From an uncultured Treponema sp. (GTDB lineage: Bacteria > Spirochaetota > Spirochaetia > Treponematales > Treponemataceae), in the NCBI GenBank assembly GCA_937894335.1, contig CALCRU010000040.1, positions 5,912 to 69,911 on the forward strand: 64,000 bases of DNA. Reading direction: 5' to 3'. Positions within the stretch are counted from its first letter, which is position 1. Each line of letters begins with the position of its first letter. Of the stretch, positions 8,726 through 17,326 are shown piece by piece. Under the pieces are notes generated by a model. That model ran no database searches. It was not told the origin of the DNA and was given only the letters and a program-made list of their open reading frames with translations. The position numbers were made by a program, and so were the translations under genes.

Positions 8726-8746
8726 CTGTCACTCGTCCCCTTGGAT

Positions 8747-10981
8747 TTATTCTGCGGGCACTGGATTTACAGGTTCATGCCTTGTAAAAAGGTTTACAAA
8801 AAATCCCTTTACGCTGTCCCATGCCTTGAATACATTCCATCCGTTTTTTGCAATGATGACTATTGCCGTTGCAACAAGAGCAATAAGCACTACGCACAAA
8901 ATGAACCTTTTGATAGGGAACTTTTTCTGAGCAAATGGATCGTATGTGTCCAGAGTGGAATTCTTTGGACGCACTGCTGTCTTTGTAAGAAGAGAACCAA
9001 GTTTAAGACTTACCTTTGCGTTTCCGTTTACAGCCCATCCAGAGGCGTCAAGAATTGGACCGATGTTTCTCTGCCTAAGCTTCATCCACGCAAGGAACAT
9101 GGAGGGAAGTGAAATGATGAGCAAAAGTCCTATGATAAACACAAAGGGCATGTAGGGTTTCTGGAACATTATGCCCAGCACCGTACCGACCACGGCAGAA
9201 ATTCCGCTTACGGCAACACCTAAGGCTGCAACTGTTCCCAAATCTATGCCTTTCTTTGCAGTCATGTTTGTCTTTGCTTCTTCCGCAGCGGCTTTAGGCT
9301 TGTCTACGGCAGAGGCCAACTTGGAGTCAACCTTGCTTTCTGCATCTTGGGCGGCCTTTGCAATTTTTTCCTGAATCATTCTGGCAAGCTTTTTGTAAGG
9401 ACTCCAGAAGGCCTCTTTTATGCTGATAGGATTTTCCACGATTTTTGTAATTGTAGCATCCCAGTCATTTCCGTCACGGTCATAGAAAAGTCCGTTTCTT
9501 CCTACCATAAGGTTGTCGCTGTTTCCTGCACTTACCATTGCCGCAATCTGCATAGTTCTGCCTTCGCTGGGTCTTTTAAGATCGCAGTAAAGAAGATAGC
9601 ACTGGGCAAGGGGAGACATTGTAGCGTGTTTTGCACCATCGGTAACCTTAAAGCACAGGTCGCAGGAAAGTCCGTTAATGTAAAGTGTACCAGCCTGAAA
9701 TACGGCATTTTTTGCAGGATCGTAAAAGTCTTCAAAGGAAACATAATTCCTTAGCAGGGTAACAAAGTCTCGGCGGTAAAGAATCATCTTCTTAAGGTCA
9801 AGGGTTGCAAGGGCAATTGGCGGATGTTTTTCTTCCTGTTCAAATGTCCAGGCAATAACCTGTTCAGCATCAGAGGCGAGAATTTCGTCCACCCTTTCCA
9901 ATGGCAGTTCGCTTGCTCCGTTCTGGGGGCGTGCCTCGTACCACTTCATGTAGGGATCAAAGTCTGACTGAATTTTTTTCCATTCTTCGCAGTTAAGACC
10001 TGTCTTTCCTTCTCCGAAGATTGGTGCCACTACGGTCTTTGCAAATGTTTCAAGGGCGTCCTTCCATGCAGGGTTTGCACATTTTGTAAGAGGAAGAATT
10101 TTTTCTTCGTTTACGGCGGCTACAGGAAGTTGAATAAGTTTTTCCTTTGAAAGTCCGTCTGCAATTTGTGCGTTGAACAGATCCATTTCTTTCTGATGGA
10201 GGGTGTTAGAAATGTCGGTGCTGTATGAAGTTATTTCGCATCTGAGGAAGAACTCGTCAATTTTATCTTTTACTGAACGATATGCGCTTGCTGCGGCATC
10301 GGTGTTAAGGTTAAGAAAGAAAATTCCAGGGGCATCTTTTTGTGCGCTTTCACGCCATTCCTTTACGGCACGAATGTCTTTAAAGAAAGATTCAAACTGT
10401 TCCCTGTTTATTCCCTTTACTCCGCTGATGTCGTCGCAACCTCCTGTTAGGGTAACTATGTCTTTTACCACAAGGGCAGCAGCTTCGTCCTTAATTACTT
10501 CTGGGGGGATTACTCCGTCGCCGTTTATAATTGCAGGTGAAAAGAGCTTGTCGTTTACGGAAATGTCTGACAGTGAAATTTCCTTTGCATCATTTTTTCC
10601 CAGAATATCCAGCACAGCCTTTGCAGAATTTACTGGTGAATGTCCGCAGGCAAAGGGCTCTTCTGAAAGGGCTTCAAGGGGGATGCTGTCTCCTTCAGTC
10701 ATGATGCAGGAGGGGTCTTTAAAGTACTTCTTTATGAAAGCAACTGCTTCAAGAATTTCGGCAACTCGTACGCGACCGTTTTTGTCGGTGTCAAGAAGTT
10801 TTAATGTTTCCTCGCTGAATTCGAGTCCAGTAACGGGGCATGCAAGGGCAACCCACAGTTTGGGGTCAAGAGTGTCCAGTTCAAGAACATCTTCTATTGA
10901 ATTTATCTGTAACTGTAAAAGTCCGCCTGTTTGAACAAAATGCCAAGTGTGGTTTTTTCCTTTGATTTTCTTTGTCTTCAT
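8747..10981 (-). CDS. Large membrane protein with an EF-hand motif, unknown function
   Basis: I do not recognise a named family. About 590 residues of soluble N-terminal sequence are followed by three hydrophobic segments: GVAVSGISAVVGTVLGIMF, the next about 10 residues later, and a final one near residue 695 before a short tail. Near residue 65 a canonical 12-residue EF-hand loop DTDKNGRVRVAE has Asp1, Asp3, Asn5, Gly6 and Glu12; a weaker NGDGVI lies near 165. This predicts Ca2+ binding. Start 10981 is chosen over 11008 because GGAGC sits 7 bases before it. A promoter TTGACT, 17 bp, TTAAAC lies upstream on the minus strand. The phosphohexomutase gene follows. Confidence 0.75.
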   Translation of the reverse strand: MKTKKIKGKNHTWHFVQTGGLLQLQINSIEDVLELDTLDPKLWVALACPVTGLEFSEETLKLLDTDKNGRVRVAEILEAVAFIKKYFKDPSCIMTEGDSIPLEALSEEPFACGHSPVNSAKAVLDILGKNDAKEISLSDISVNDKLFSPAIINGDGVIPPEVIKDEAAALVVKDIVTLTGGCDDISGVKGINREQFESFFKDIRAVKEWRESAQKDAPGIFFLNLNTDAAASAYRSVKDKIDEFFLRCEITSYSTDISNTLHQKEMDLFNAQIADGLSKEKLIQLPVAAVNEEKILPLTKCANPAWKDALETFAKTVVAPIFGEGKTGLNCEEWKKIQSDFDPYMKWYEARPQNGASELPLERVDEILASDAEQVIAWTFEQEEKHPPIALATLDLKKMILYRRDFVTLLRNYVSFEDFYDPAKNAVFQAGTLYINGLSCDLCFKVTDGAKHATMSPLAQCYLLYCDLKRPSEGRTMQIAAMVSAGNSDNLMVGRNGLFYDRDGNDWDATITKIVENPISIKEAFWSPYKKLARMIQEKIAKAAQDAESKVDSKLASAVDKPKAAAEEAKTNMTAKKGIDLGTVAALGVAVSGISAVVGTVLGIMFQKPYMPFVFIIGLLLIISLPSMFLAWMKLRQRNIGPILDASGWAVNGNAKVSLKLGSLLTKTAVRPKNSTLDTYDPFAQKKFPIKRFILCVVLIALVATAIVIIAKNGWNVFKAWDSVKGFFVNLFTRHEPVNPVPAE

Positions 10982-11120
10982 GGTTATGCTCCATATTTTG
11001 CGTGTCAAGTAAGTTTAAACAATCTGACTGTCCTTAGTCAAGACAAAGCATGGCAGGAAGAAAAAATGGCGTAACCTTACGGTAGGCAGAGCGTTTATTA
11101 TACAGGAGGAATATGACCAG

Positions 11121-12422
11121 ATGAAGCGCGCCTTACTTTCTTTCTGGATTGTCCTGTTTCTTACAGGAAGCTTTCTTTATGCTCAGAGTGTTCAGGGAGA
11201 AGAAAGGGCAAACATTGCCTACAGGGGTTCCCGCAATTACGAGCTTGTGGAACGCACTGATTTGCGCCGCTACGACAACGGAAAGTACATTGGACTTACC
11301 AGCCGCGAAGTCCGTTCCTTTATTACAAACAAGGGGGAACTTTACGACGGATTTTTTTATGTCCTGCAGCAGACAAAGCATGACGCGCGAAAAGTTAACC
11401 GAGGCATAAACGATTCAATTCCTTCTGTATTTACCATAGACGAAAACGGTGACCTTTGTATGATAGAAGACAACGGCTTTCCCTCCTTTAGAAGTTTTCC
11501 GGCTTTTACGGTTCACGAAGTTAAAAAGGGTGAGTCTTGGCATGCTTCGGCAAGCCGTGCTGTAGACCCTCTTGAAAAAGGCATATTTACCATACTTCCC
11601 ATGTATGTTGAATACACCTACACGGGAGATTCCGTTACTGAATCTGGCGAAGAAGTTTTTGTTCTTACGGCAAAGTGGGCTACCCGTTACGGAGGTTCTG
11701 TCTGGGACGATGGGGGCGACCCTTCTCTGGTAAGCGCTCAGGGCTCTCACTCTGCAACAATGCATGTAAGTAAGGAAACTGGATGCGCCCTGGTGGTACG
11801 AGACAGCGTTGACGAGCAGTTTACTTATGCCAACGGAACTACGGTACGCTTTAAGGGAACAATCAGCCTGTTTACAAAATATCCTCCTGCAATAGACAGA
11901 AGCAAAATCTTTCCAGCTTTGGAACGCAGAGGAATCCTTACTAGCGAAGAGTCAGAGTCATTTATTTCGGGATGGCTTCCTTCTTCAGGGGGGGGCTCTT
12001 CATCTTCTGGTACTTCATCTTCAAAGCCAAAGGTAAGTGTTACCGGAAAAAAAGGCATATCTGTTTCTGATACGGATTCAGGACTAATGCTTACCATGCA
12101 GAACCTTCGCTTTAAGCCCGACAGTGCCGAACTTCTTGCAGAAGAAAAAGAGCGTCTTGACGATATTGCGGAAATTCTAAAGGAAGTTCCCGGCTCACTG
12201 TTTTTGGTGGAAGGTCACACTGCAAGTACAGGAAATCCTTCTGGAGAAAAAACTCTTTCTCTTGAAAGGGCTCATGCAATCGTAAACGCACTGGTTGCAA
12301 GGGGAATCCCCTTGGAGCAGTTTATATGCAGGGGAAGCGGAAGTTCAAAACCTGTAGCCTCAAACTCAACTCCCGAAGGAATGGCTCAGAACCGTCGTGT
12401 AGAAATTACCATTCTTGAATAG
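11121..12422 (+). CDS. OmpA-family outer membrane/peptidoglycan protein
   Basis: A signal peptide (about residues 1-21, ending FLYAQS) is followed by about 270 residues of beta-rich sequence I cannot assign. A Ser/Gly-rich linker near 290-305 leads to a C-terminal OmpA domain (about 325-433). That domain contains LRFKPDSAELLAEEKERL, EGHTAS and NRRVEITI, the usual peptidoglycan-binding features. It probably ties the envelope to peptidoglycan. The start has an AGGAGG site 11 bases upstream, and a three-codon minicistron ATG-ACC-AGA-TGA (11113-11124) overlaps the ATG. The gene is isolated, convergent with the SDR gene 17 bp away. Confidence 0.85.
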   Translation: MKRALLSFWIVLFLTGSFLYAQSVQGEERANIAYRGSRNYELVERTDLRRYDNGKYIGLTSREVRSFITNKGELYDGFFYVLQQTKHDARKVNRGINDSIPSVFTIDENGDLCMIEDNGFPSFRSFPAFTVHEVKKGESWHASASRAVDPLEKGIFTILPMYVEYTYTGDSVTESGEEVFVLTAKWATRYGGSVWDDGGDPSLVSAQGSHSATMHVSKETGCALVVRDSVDEQFTYANGTTVRFKGTISLFTKYPPAIDRSKIFPALERRGILTSEESESFISGWLPSSGGGSSSSGTSSSKPKVSVTGKKGISVSDTDSGLMLTMQNLRFKPDSAELLAEEKERLDDIAEILKEVPGSLFLVEGHTASTGNPSGEKTLSLERAHAIVNALVARGIPLEQFICRGSGSSKPVASNSTPEGMAQNRRVEITILE

Positions 12423-12439
12423 GACGATTTTTTGAGAGG

Positions 12440-13216
12440 CTATTTTTTCTGAATTGCGTATATTGCCTTTCGCGTAAGAGAACGGGGCAGAATTTTAAGG
12501 AAGAAGTGCATGAACTTTGCGGTTAAACCGGGGACGGCAATGGCCTTGTTTTTTATCAGCTTTTTATAGCCGTATTCCGCCACTGACTTTGCGCTTGTTT
12601 TTGTAAAAGCGTGGGCAAATGCGGTTCCATCCAGAGCTGCAAGTTTTGTAAAGCCTGTGTTTGCAGGACCAGGACAGAGGGCTGTAACGCAGACTCCGCT
12701 CTTCTTTAATTCTTCATGAAGGGACTCTGAAAGTGAAAGTACAAATGCCTTTGAAGCGTAGTATGTGCCCATTAGGGGACCGGCACTAAAGGCTGCAATG
12801 GAAGCCACATTCAGTATGTAGCCTCGGCCTTTTTCTTTCATGAGGGGAGCATAAAGCCTACAAAGTTTTAAAAGTGTTAAGGCATTAAGGTGAACCATGG
12901 AGTTTAGTTTTTCCATATCTGCACTGGCAAATTCGCTCCAGTCACCATAGCCTGCGTTGTTTACAAGAGTTTCTATGTTAAGGTCAAGTTTTTTTGTAAA
13001 GGAGAAGACTTGGTCAGCCGCATCATCGGAAGACAGATCCATGGCAAGTACAAAAGCCTTTATTCCAAAATCAGCTTCCAGTTCCTTCTTCATGTTTTCA
13101 AGAACATCAGACCTTCTGGCTACGAGTAGGACATTGTTGCCCTTCTGTGCAAAAATACGGGCAAACTCCTTGCCGAATCCACTGCTTGCTCCTGTTATAA
13201 GTACGGCATTTTCCAT
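12440..13216 (-). CDS. Short-chain dehydrogenase/reductase
   Basis: A classical SDR of 258 residues. The NAD(P)-binding motif is TGASSGFG (residues 8-15), followed by NNAGYG near 86 and the catalytic YYASK near 151, with an upstream serine in VASIAAFS. An ARR basic patch after the second strand favours NADPH. It resembles the DltE/YqjQ-like group of unspecific oxidoreductases; the substrate is unknown. A C-terminal basic amphipathic tail (PRSLTRKAIYAIQKK) may touch the membrane. Its start codon lies 6 bp after a TATACT -10 box with no ribosome site, so the message is probably leaderless. Confidence 0.9.
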   Translation of the reverse strand: MENAVLITGASSGFGKEFARIFAQKGNNVLLVARRSDVLENMKKELEADFGIKAFVLAMDLSSDDAADQVFSFTKKLDLNIETLVNNAGYGDWSEFASADMEKLNSMVHLNALTLLKLCRLYAPLMKEKGRGYILNVASIAAFSAGPLMGTYYASKAFVLSLSESLHEELKKSGVCVTALCPGPANTGFTKLAALDGTAFAHAFTKTSAKSVAEYGYKKLIKNKAIAVPGLTAKFMHFFLKILPRSLTRKAIYAIQKK

Positions 13217-13222
13217 ACTCTG

Positions 13223-13251
13223 AGTATAGCAAAAAGTAAAGACCTGTTCAA
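13223..13251 (-). promoter_or_regulatory. Promoter of the SDR gene, leaderless geometry
   Basis: On the minus strand TTGAAC (13251-13246), a 17 bp spacer and TATACT (13228-13223) end 6 bp before the ATG at 13216. It is back to back with the thioesterase promoter; the two -35 boxes are 12 bp apart. Confidence 0.7.
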
Positions 13252-13263
13252 TGCGTTAAGATG

Positions 13264-13292
13264 TTGCCTAGGTATGTAACATGTGTTATGCT
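13264..13292 (+). promoter_or_regulatory. Promoter of the thioesterase gene, leaderless geometry
   Basis: TTGCCT (13264-13269), a 17 bp spacer and TATGCT (13287-13292) end 6 bp before the ATG at 13299. No Shine-Dalgarno is present. The upstream in-frame ATG at 13281 lies within this promoter and is therefore unlikely to be used. Confidence 0.65.
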
Positions 13293-13298
13293 CAAATT

Positions 13299-13736
13299 AT
13301 GGAACCATATATTCACACGGTACACTATTACGAAACCGACAAAATGGGAATTACCCACCATTCAAACTATATCCGCTGGATGGAAGAAGCTAGGGTTGAT
13401 TTTCTTAATCAGATTGGATGGGGCTTTGACCGCATGGAAGAACTTGGCATTGCTTCGCCAGTGCTTTCTGTTTCAAGCCACTACAAGCATTCCACAAAGT
13501 TTGCCGACAAAGTTCAAATTGAAGCCTATGTAAAAGACTGCTCTGGACTAAAACTTTTTATTGGTTACGAAATGAAAAACACAGCAACTGGCGAGACTGT
13601 CTGTAACGGAGAGACATCTCATTGTTTTATGACATTGGAGGGTCGCCCAATCCGTCTGCAGAAGGAGTATCCCCAGTTGTTTGAAGCCCTTGACAAAAAT
13701 CGCATTGAACACTGTACTGGGCAAAATAAAGCGTAG
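13299..13736 (+). CDS. Acyl-CoA thioesterase, 4HBT/YbgC family
   Basis: A hot-dog fold thioesterase of about 145 residues. The 4-hydroxybenzoyl-CoA thioesterase signature is HYYETDKMGITHHSNYIRWM near residues 7-26, with the catalytic aspartate in ETD. It should hydrolyse acyl-CoA or acyl-ACP; the substrate is unknown. The start at 13299 rather than 13281 fits the usual short lead before this motif and the promoter position. Its stop overlaps the GTG start of the next gene by one base. Confidence 0.88.
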   Translation: MEPYIHTVHYYETDKMGITHHSNYIRWMEEARVDFLNQIGWGFDRMEELGIASPVLSVSSHYKHSTKFADKVQIEAYVKDCSGLKLFIGYEMKNTATGETVCNGETSHCFMTLEGRPIRLQKEYPQLFEALDKNRIEHCTGQNKA

Positions 13737-15154
13737 TGAAAAAAATTCTTGTACTGACATTTTTTGCCTTAATCTCAGGACTTTGTGCCGCCTTACCAAG
13801 TGAAGGTTTTCCTTCTCTTAAGCCAGAAGAAATTTCTGGTGGACTTATGGAAGCAGCCCTTTTCTTTTCTGATGTCAGTCCCCAAAGCCAACAGGGCCGT
13901 TTAGTTCTTGAGGAGTATGCTGGGCTTTCTAAGGAAGTTTCTTCTCCCTCCTATATGTCACTTTCGGAGAGGGAAAGGGGAGAAGCAATTCTTACCCTAA
14001 TGTACGAAAAAGTACTTGACCGCTACAGTCTTAAGCAGTCTTCCATAGAAGTAATGTTCAGGGAGGGTACTTACAACTGCGTGTCTTCCAGCGTGCTCTA
14101 TGCCTGCCTTGCCCTTGATGCAGGACTTACGGTTTTTCCTCAGATGACTACGGACCATGCCTTTTGCACCATTCTTGCGGAAGGAAAAAAATTTGATGTG
14201 GAAACCACAAATCCCTACGGCTTTAATCCGGGAGAAAAAAAATATGCTTCGGCGGATTCCAATCGTTACGCTGTAGTGCCAGCCAGAGTTTACAGTCAGC
14301 GTAAGGAATGTTCCGTCTACATGCTTGTTTCTCTTATTGCTCAAAACAGGGCATCTGTCTTTCTTGAGCAGAAAAATTACGAGGCCCCTGTTACCCTTAT
14401 GCTGAACCGCTACGCCTATGTAAGGGCCAACGGAAGTAATTCAGAAGTTCAGTCTGCCTTTGACGGATTTCTTACGGCATGCAACAATTACGCCCTTGAA
14501 CAGCAGCGCAGGGGTGAATATGAAAAGGCTCTTGTATGGCTTTCCCTCTGTCGCGAAACTGATTCCTCCTACTGGAATGGGACAATGCAGTCTGCCTACG
14601 ACAGCATAACAAACAACCGCATTGCAGGACTGCTTAATTCTGGGAACTGGCAGGAAGCCCAAAAATTTCTTGATGAGTTTTCAAAAAATCTTTCTGATTC
14701 CGCTCTTGCAAAATTTAGAGGATATGTTTATCAGAAATATGTTGAGCAGACCGCCTATTCCCTTACTCCCGATCAGGCGCTTTTGTTTCTTGGGAAACAA
14801 AATTCAAATCCCCTTTCAAAACAAAAGGATGCGGCCTCTCTTATTGCAAGTCTTACGGAATACATGTGGAGTCAGAAAATCCTTGCCGCAGAAAATACTG
14901 GAGACCATCTGTCTGCGGTGGCCCTGGCCGATGAAGCCCTTAAGGTTCTGCCCTCCAGTTCATACATAAAGAAAATAAGGCAGACCTGTTTGGACAACTA
15001 TGCCGTCACCGTACACAACCGCTTTGCAGACTTAGCAAACTCAGGACGCTACGAAGAAGCCCTTGCAGTTCTTGACGAAGGCCTTTCTTTCCATCCCTCC
15101 AGTGCAACACTAAAACGAGACCGCCAAACTTTAATCCGCATGATGTCCCACTAA
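13736..15154 (+). CDS. Secreted transglutaminase-like protein with TPR-like C-terminus
   Basis: Starts at GTG overlapping the thioesterase stop, with a signal peptide (about residues 1-19). Residues 90-180 look like a transglutaminase-like cysteine protease core: Cys in GTYNCVSSSVLYA, His in TDHAFC and Asp in KFDVETTNPYGF form a plausible catalytic triad. The C-terminal half has repeated helical pairs (GEYEKALVWL, GNWQEAQKFL, GRYEEALAVL) typical of TPR-like arrays. It probably acts in the periplasm on a protein or peptidoglycan substrate; the exact role is unknown. The coupling to the thioesterase gene may be only positional. Confidence 0.78.
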   Translation: MKKILVLTFFALISGLCAALPSEGFPSLKPEEISGGLMEAALFFSDVSPQSQQGRLVLEEYAGLSKEVSSPSYMSLSERERGEAILTLMYEKVLDRYSLKQSSIEVMFREGTYNCVSSSVLYACLALDAGLTVFPQMTTDHAFCTILAEGKKFDVETTNPYGFNPGEKKYASADSNRYAVVPARVYSQRKECSVYMLVSLIAQNRASVFLEQKNYEAPVTLMLNRYAYVRANGSNSEVQSAFDGFLTACNNYALEQQRRGEYEKALVWLSLCRETDSSYWNGTMQSAYDSITNNRIAGLLNSGNWQEAQKFLDEFSKNLSDSALAKFRGYVYQKYVEQTAYSLTPDQALLFLGKQNSNPLSKQKDAASLIASLTEYMWSQKILAAENTGDHLSAVALADEALKVLPSSSYIKKIRQTCLDNYAVTVHNRFADLANSGRYEEALAVLDEGLSFHPSSATLKRDRQTLIRMMSH

Positions 15155-15180
15155 CCTGTTTTACAAGAGAGTCTGTTTCC

Positions 15181-15209
15181 TTGCACCTAACATGCTTTTT
15201 TGCTATACT
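15181..15209 (+). promoter_or_regulatory. Promoter of mnmA, leaderless geometry
   Basis: TTGCAC (15181-15186), a 17 bp spacer and TATACT (15204-15209) end 7 bp before the ATG at 15217. The TTG at 15181 opens the same frame but belongs to the -35 box, which argues against it as a start codon. Confidence 0.7.
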
Positions 15210-15216
15210 GCCACCC

Positions 15217-16419
15217 ATGACTTACAAGGAACTTGAACAGCCAAAGGCCGGAGACCGAGTTGTAGTTGGAATGTCTGGCGGAGTGGATTCTACTCTTACC
15301 GTTTTGCTTCTTAAGGAAAGAGGTTGCATAGTAACTGGTGTTACCATGTCTCTTTGGAAGGGGGACCTTGATATGCCTTCTGACGGAAGAATCCTCCACG
15401 ACAGTTGCTACGGTCCGGGAGAAGAAACCGATATTGCAGAATGCAGGGCCTTCTGTCAGGCTAACGATATTCCCTATTTTGTAGTCGATGTTAAGGAAGC
15501 GTATCAAAAAGAAGTTCTTGACTACTTTAAGGCTGAGTATAGGGCTGGTCGTACTCCCAATCCCTGCGTAAGGTGCAATCGCTTTATAAAATTTGGCGCA
15601 CTCCTTGCAGGTATAAAAAATCTTGGACTGGAGTATGACTACTTCTGCACAGGACATTATGCAAAAGTTGTGCGAGCTTCTGAGCCAGTGGGAAGCTTGT
15701 ACGGCATTTCTTCTTTGCCCCATGCAGACGAAACTCCAGCACAGATTGCTTTTTCTAGCGACAGGGCAAAAGACCAGTCTTACTTTTTGTGTCGCATACC
15801 GTCGGCTGTTTTGGAAAAAGTTCGATTCCCCCTTTCTTCCTATACAAAGCAGGAAGTTTTTCGCATGGCAAGGGAAAGGAGCATTGCTGCCGCAGAAAGA
15901 GAAGAAAGTCAGGATTTTATTCCAGAGCCCTTCCTTGAGCAACTCTTTAGCGACAGACCTTCTGTTCCCGGCGACATAATTGATTTGGACGGAAATGTTT
16001 TGGGGCGTCACAGGGGTATAGAGCATTACACAATCGGTCAGCGGAGGGGACTTGGTGTAAGTTCGTCACAGCCCCTTTATGTTGCAAACATTGATGCAGT
16101 GCGCAATGTGGTCGTGCTTGCCCATGAAAGCGACCTTTACTGTTCCGCCCTTATTGCAGAAGACATTGTTTGGCCTGCCGACTTTGATCCTAACTGTGCC
16201 TTTGAGGCTCTGGTAAAAATTAGACTTGCTTCAAAACCTGTATCTGCAAGGCTTGAACCTTATGCTCCAAAGTCTGAAGAAGAATTTACAGGTAAGCCTT
16301 ATTTGGTTACTTTTTCGGAACCCCAGCGAGCAGTGGCTCCAGGTCAGTCCGTAGTGTTCTACCGTGAAGGTGTTACTGCTGGTGGCGGAATAATTGCAAA
16401 GGCTATAGGCAACCTCTAA
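15217..16419 (+). CDS. mnmA: tRNA-specific 2-thiouridylase, variant active site
   Basis: Thiolates U34 of tRNA-Lys, Glu and Gln. The PP-loop GMSGGVDST is at residues 18-26, TPNPCVRCNRFIKFG at 113-127 holds a CxxC pair (Cys117, Cys120), and GHYAK lies near 147. In the usual enzyme a second catalytic cysteine sits in a motif like ESQEICFVP; here the equivalent stretch (230-236) reads ESQDFIP with no cysteine. A CYGPGEE segment near 64 adds other cysteines. The C-terminal domain is the usual beta-barrel. Length 400 is slightly above typical. It may belong to a variant clade using other cysteines or an iron-sulphur cluster; I cannot confirm that. tRNA-Lys and tRNA-Gln, both substrates, are encoded in this window. 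Confidence 0.9.
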   Translation: MTYKELEQPKAGDRVVVGMSGGVDSTLTVLLLKERGCIVTGVTMSLWKGDLDMPSDGRILHDSCYGPGEETDIAECRAFCQANDIPYFVVDVKEAYQKEVLDYFKAEYRAGRTPNPCVRCNRFIKFGALLAGIKNLGLEYDYFCTGHYAKVVRASEPVGSLYGISSLPHADETPAQIAFSSDRAKDQSYFLCRIPSAVLEKVRFPLSSYTKQEVFRMARERSIAAAEREESQDFIPEPFLEQLFSDRPSVPGDIIDLDGNVLGRHRGIEHYTIGQRRGLGVSSSQPLYVANIDAVRNVVVLAHESDLYCSALIAEDIVWPADFDPNCAFEALVKIRLASKPVSARLEPYAPKSEEEFTGKPYLVTFSEPQRAVAPGQSVVFYREGVTAGGGIIAKAIGNL

Positions 16420-16429
16420 AATAATTTTC

Positions 16430-17317
16430 TTACCGTACATCAATCGTAAAGGATGCGGTCTTTGTTCCCGAGGGAAGATTTGTAATGTCGGAAATAGTAA
16501 CCGTAATTATGTTTCTTCCCGGCGAAAGAAATACTTCTCCCAAAAGTTGCCTCTTCTGATCGGGATAAACTTCGCTAAGAGGATAGTCCGCATTTCCATG
16601 CACGCAGAGTTTTCCGTCCACTTCGCGAAGGGAGTCATACTGAATTGTTTCCAATGAAACTCCGTTAACCGAAATGTTGGTCCTATAGGGAACCGCAACA
16701 TCCTGCCGCTCCCTATAAAGTCTGTATGTTCCTGAAGAAAGACTTCTTGTTTGGGAAAGACTGTAGGAAGTGTTTTGTTTTGAAACCGCAGTTATGCTTC
16801 CCATTATGAGGGGAAGTTCCTGTCCAACGCGGGGCATAAGAACTCTAGGATTTATGGTAACTTTATTCTGTGTGTCCAGCACGCTAAATTCAAGACTGCT
16901 CTGACCCTGCTGCCATCCTGAATTTCCGCTAGTACCCAAATACATGCCGGCTTCAACAGTGGGGCTGGCGGTAAGTTCTTGGGGAATCGTTTCTCTGTCA
17001 AGGTTTCCGTATACGGTAACAATGTCGTTGTCGTGGGAAACAATTATTGCGTTTCCTAAAGTTGACTCAAACCATCCGAAGGAATTTTCATGTTCCGAAA
17101 TTACTGCAAGAACCTTACCGTCATCGGCAGCCTTTATGTCCGAATCATTTTTAAAAATCAGGGATGATTCTAGAGTGCCTCCCCTAAGTTGGGCAAAGTA
17201 GGAGTAGAAGGAATCTGATGCTGCTTCTTCCTGAGGCCAGTCAAAGGCAAGAAGGGGAACTGCAATTACTCCGGAGAGGACAAGAAAAATCAACATAATT
17301 TTTACCGAGGCTTTCAT
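16430..17317 (-). CDS. Secreted degenerate LytM/M23-like protein
   Basis: A signal peptide (about residues 1-25) precedes a LytM-like core (about 60-175): DIKAADDGKVLAV, GNAIIVSHDNDIVTVYGNL, then LEFSV. In active M23 enzymes these positions read HxxxD, YxHL and LHF; here the histidines of the last two are replaced by Gly-Asn and Glu, so zinc binding is lost. The C-terminal part is beta-rich and may be an Ig-like domain. It is likely an envelope scaffold or amidase activator (inference). It follows the propeller gene by 9 bp in one operon and is convergent with mnmA, 10 bp away. Confidence 0.78.
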   Translation of the reverse strand: MKASVKIMLIFLVLSGVIAVPLLAFDWPQEEAASDSFYSYFAQLRGGTLESSLIFKNDSDIKAADDGKVLAVISEHENSFGWFESTLGNAIIVSHDNDIVTVYGNLDRETIPQELTASPTVEAGMYLGTSGNSGWQQGQSSLEFSVLDTQNKVTINPRVLMPRVGQELPLIMGSITAVSKQNTSYSLSQTRSLSSGTYRLYRERQDVAVPYRTNISVNGVSLETIQYDSLREVDGKLCVHGNADYPLSEVYPDQKRQLLGEVFLSPGRNIITVTISDITNLPSGTKTASFTIDVR

Positions 17318-17326
17318 CTGCTTCTC

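Noticed and set aside
11071..11096. Possible remnant of the 99-bp repeat before the OmpA-family gene
   Set aside because: The sequence GCGTAACCTTACGGTA resembles part of the repeat unit, but no hairpin is present and the match is short, so it may be chance.
15181..15216. TTG start of mnmA at 15181
   Set aside because: The TTG is the -35 box, and the -10 box lies within these codons, so they would not be transcribed.
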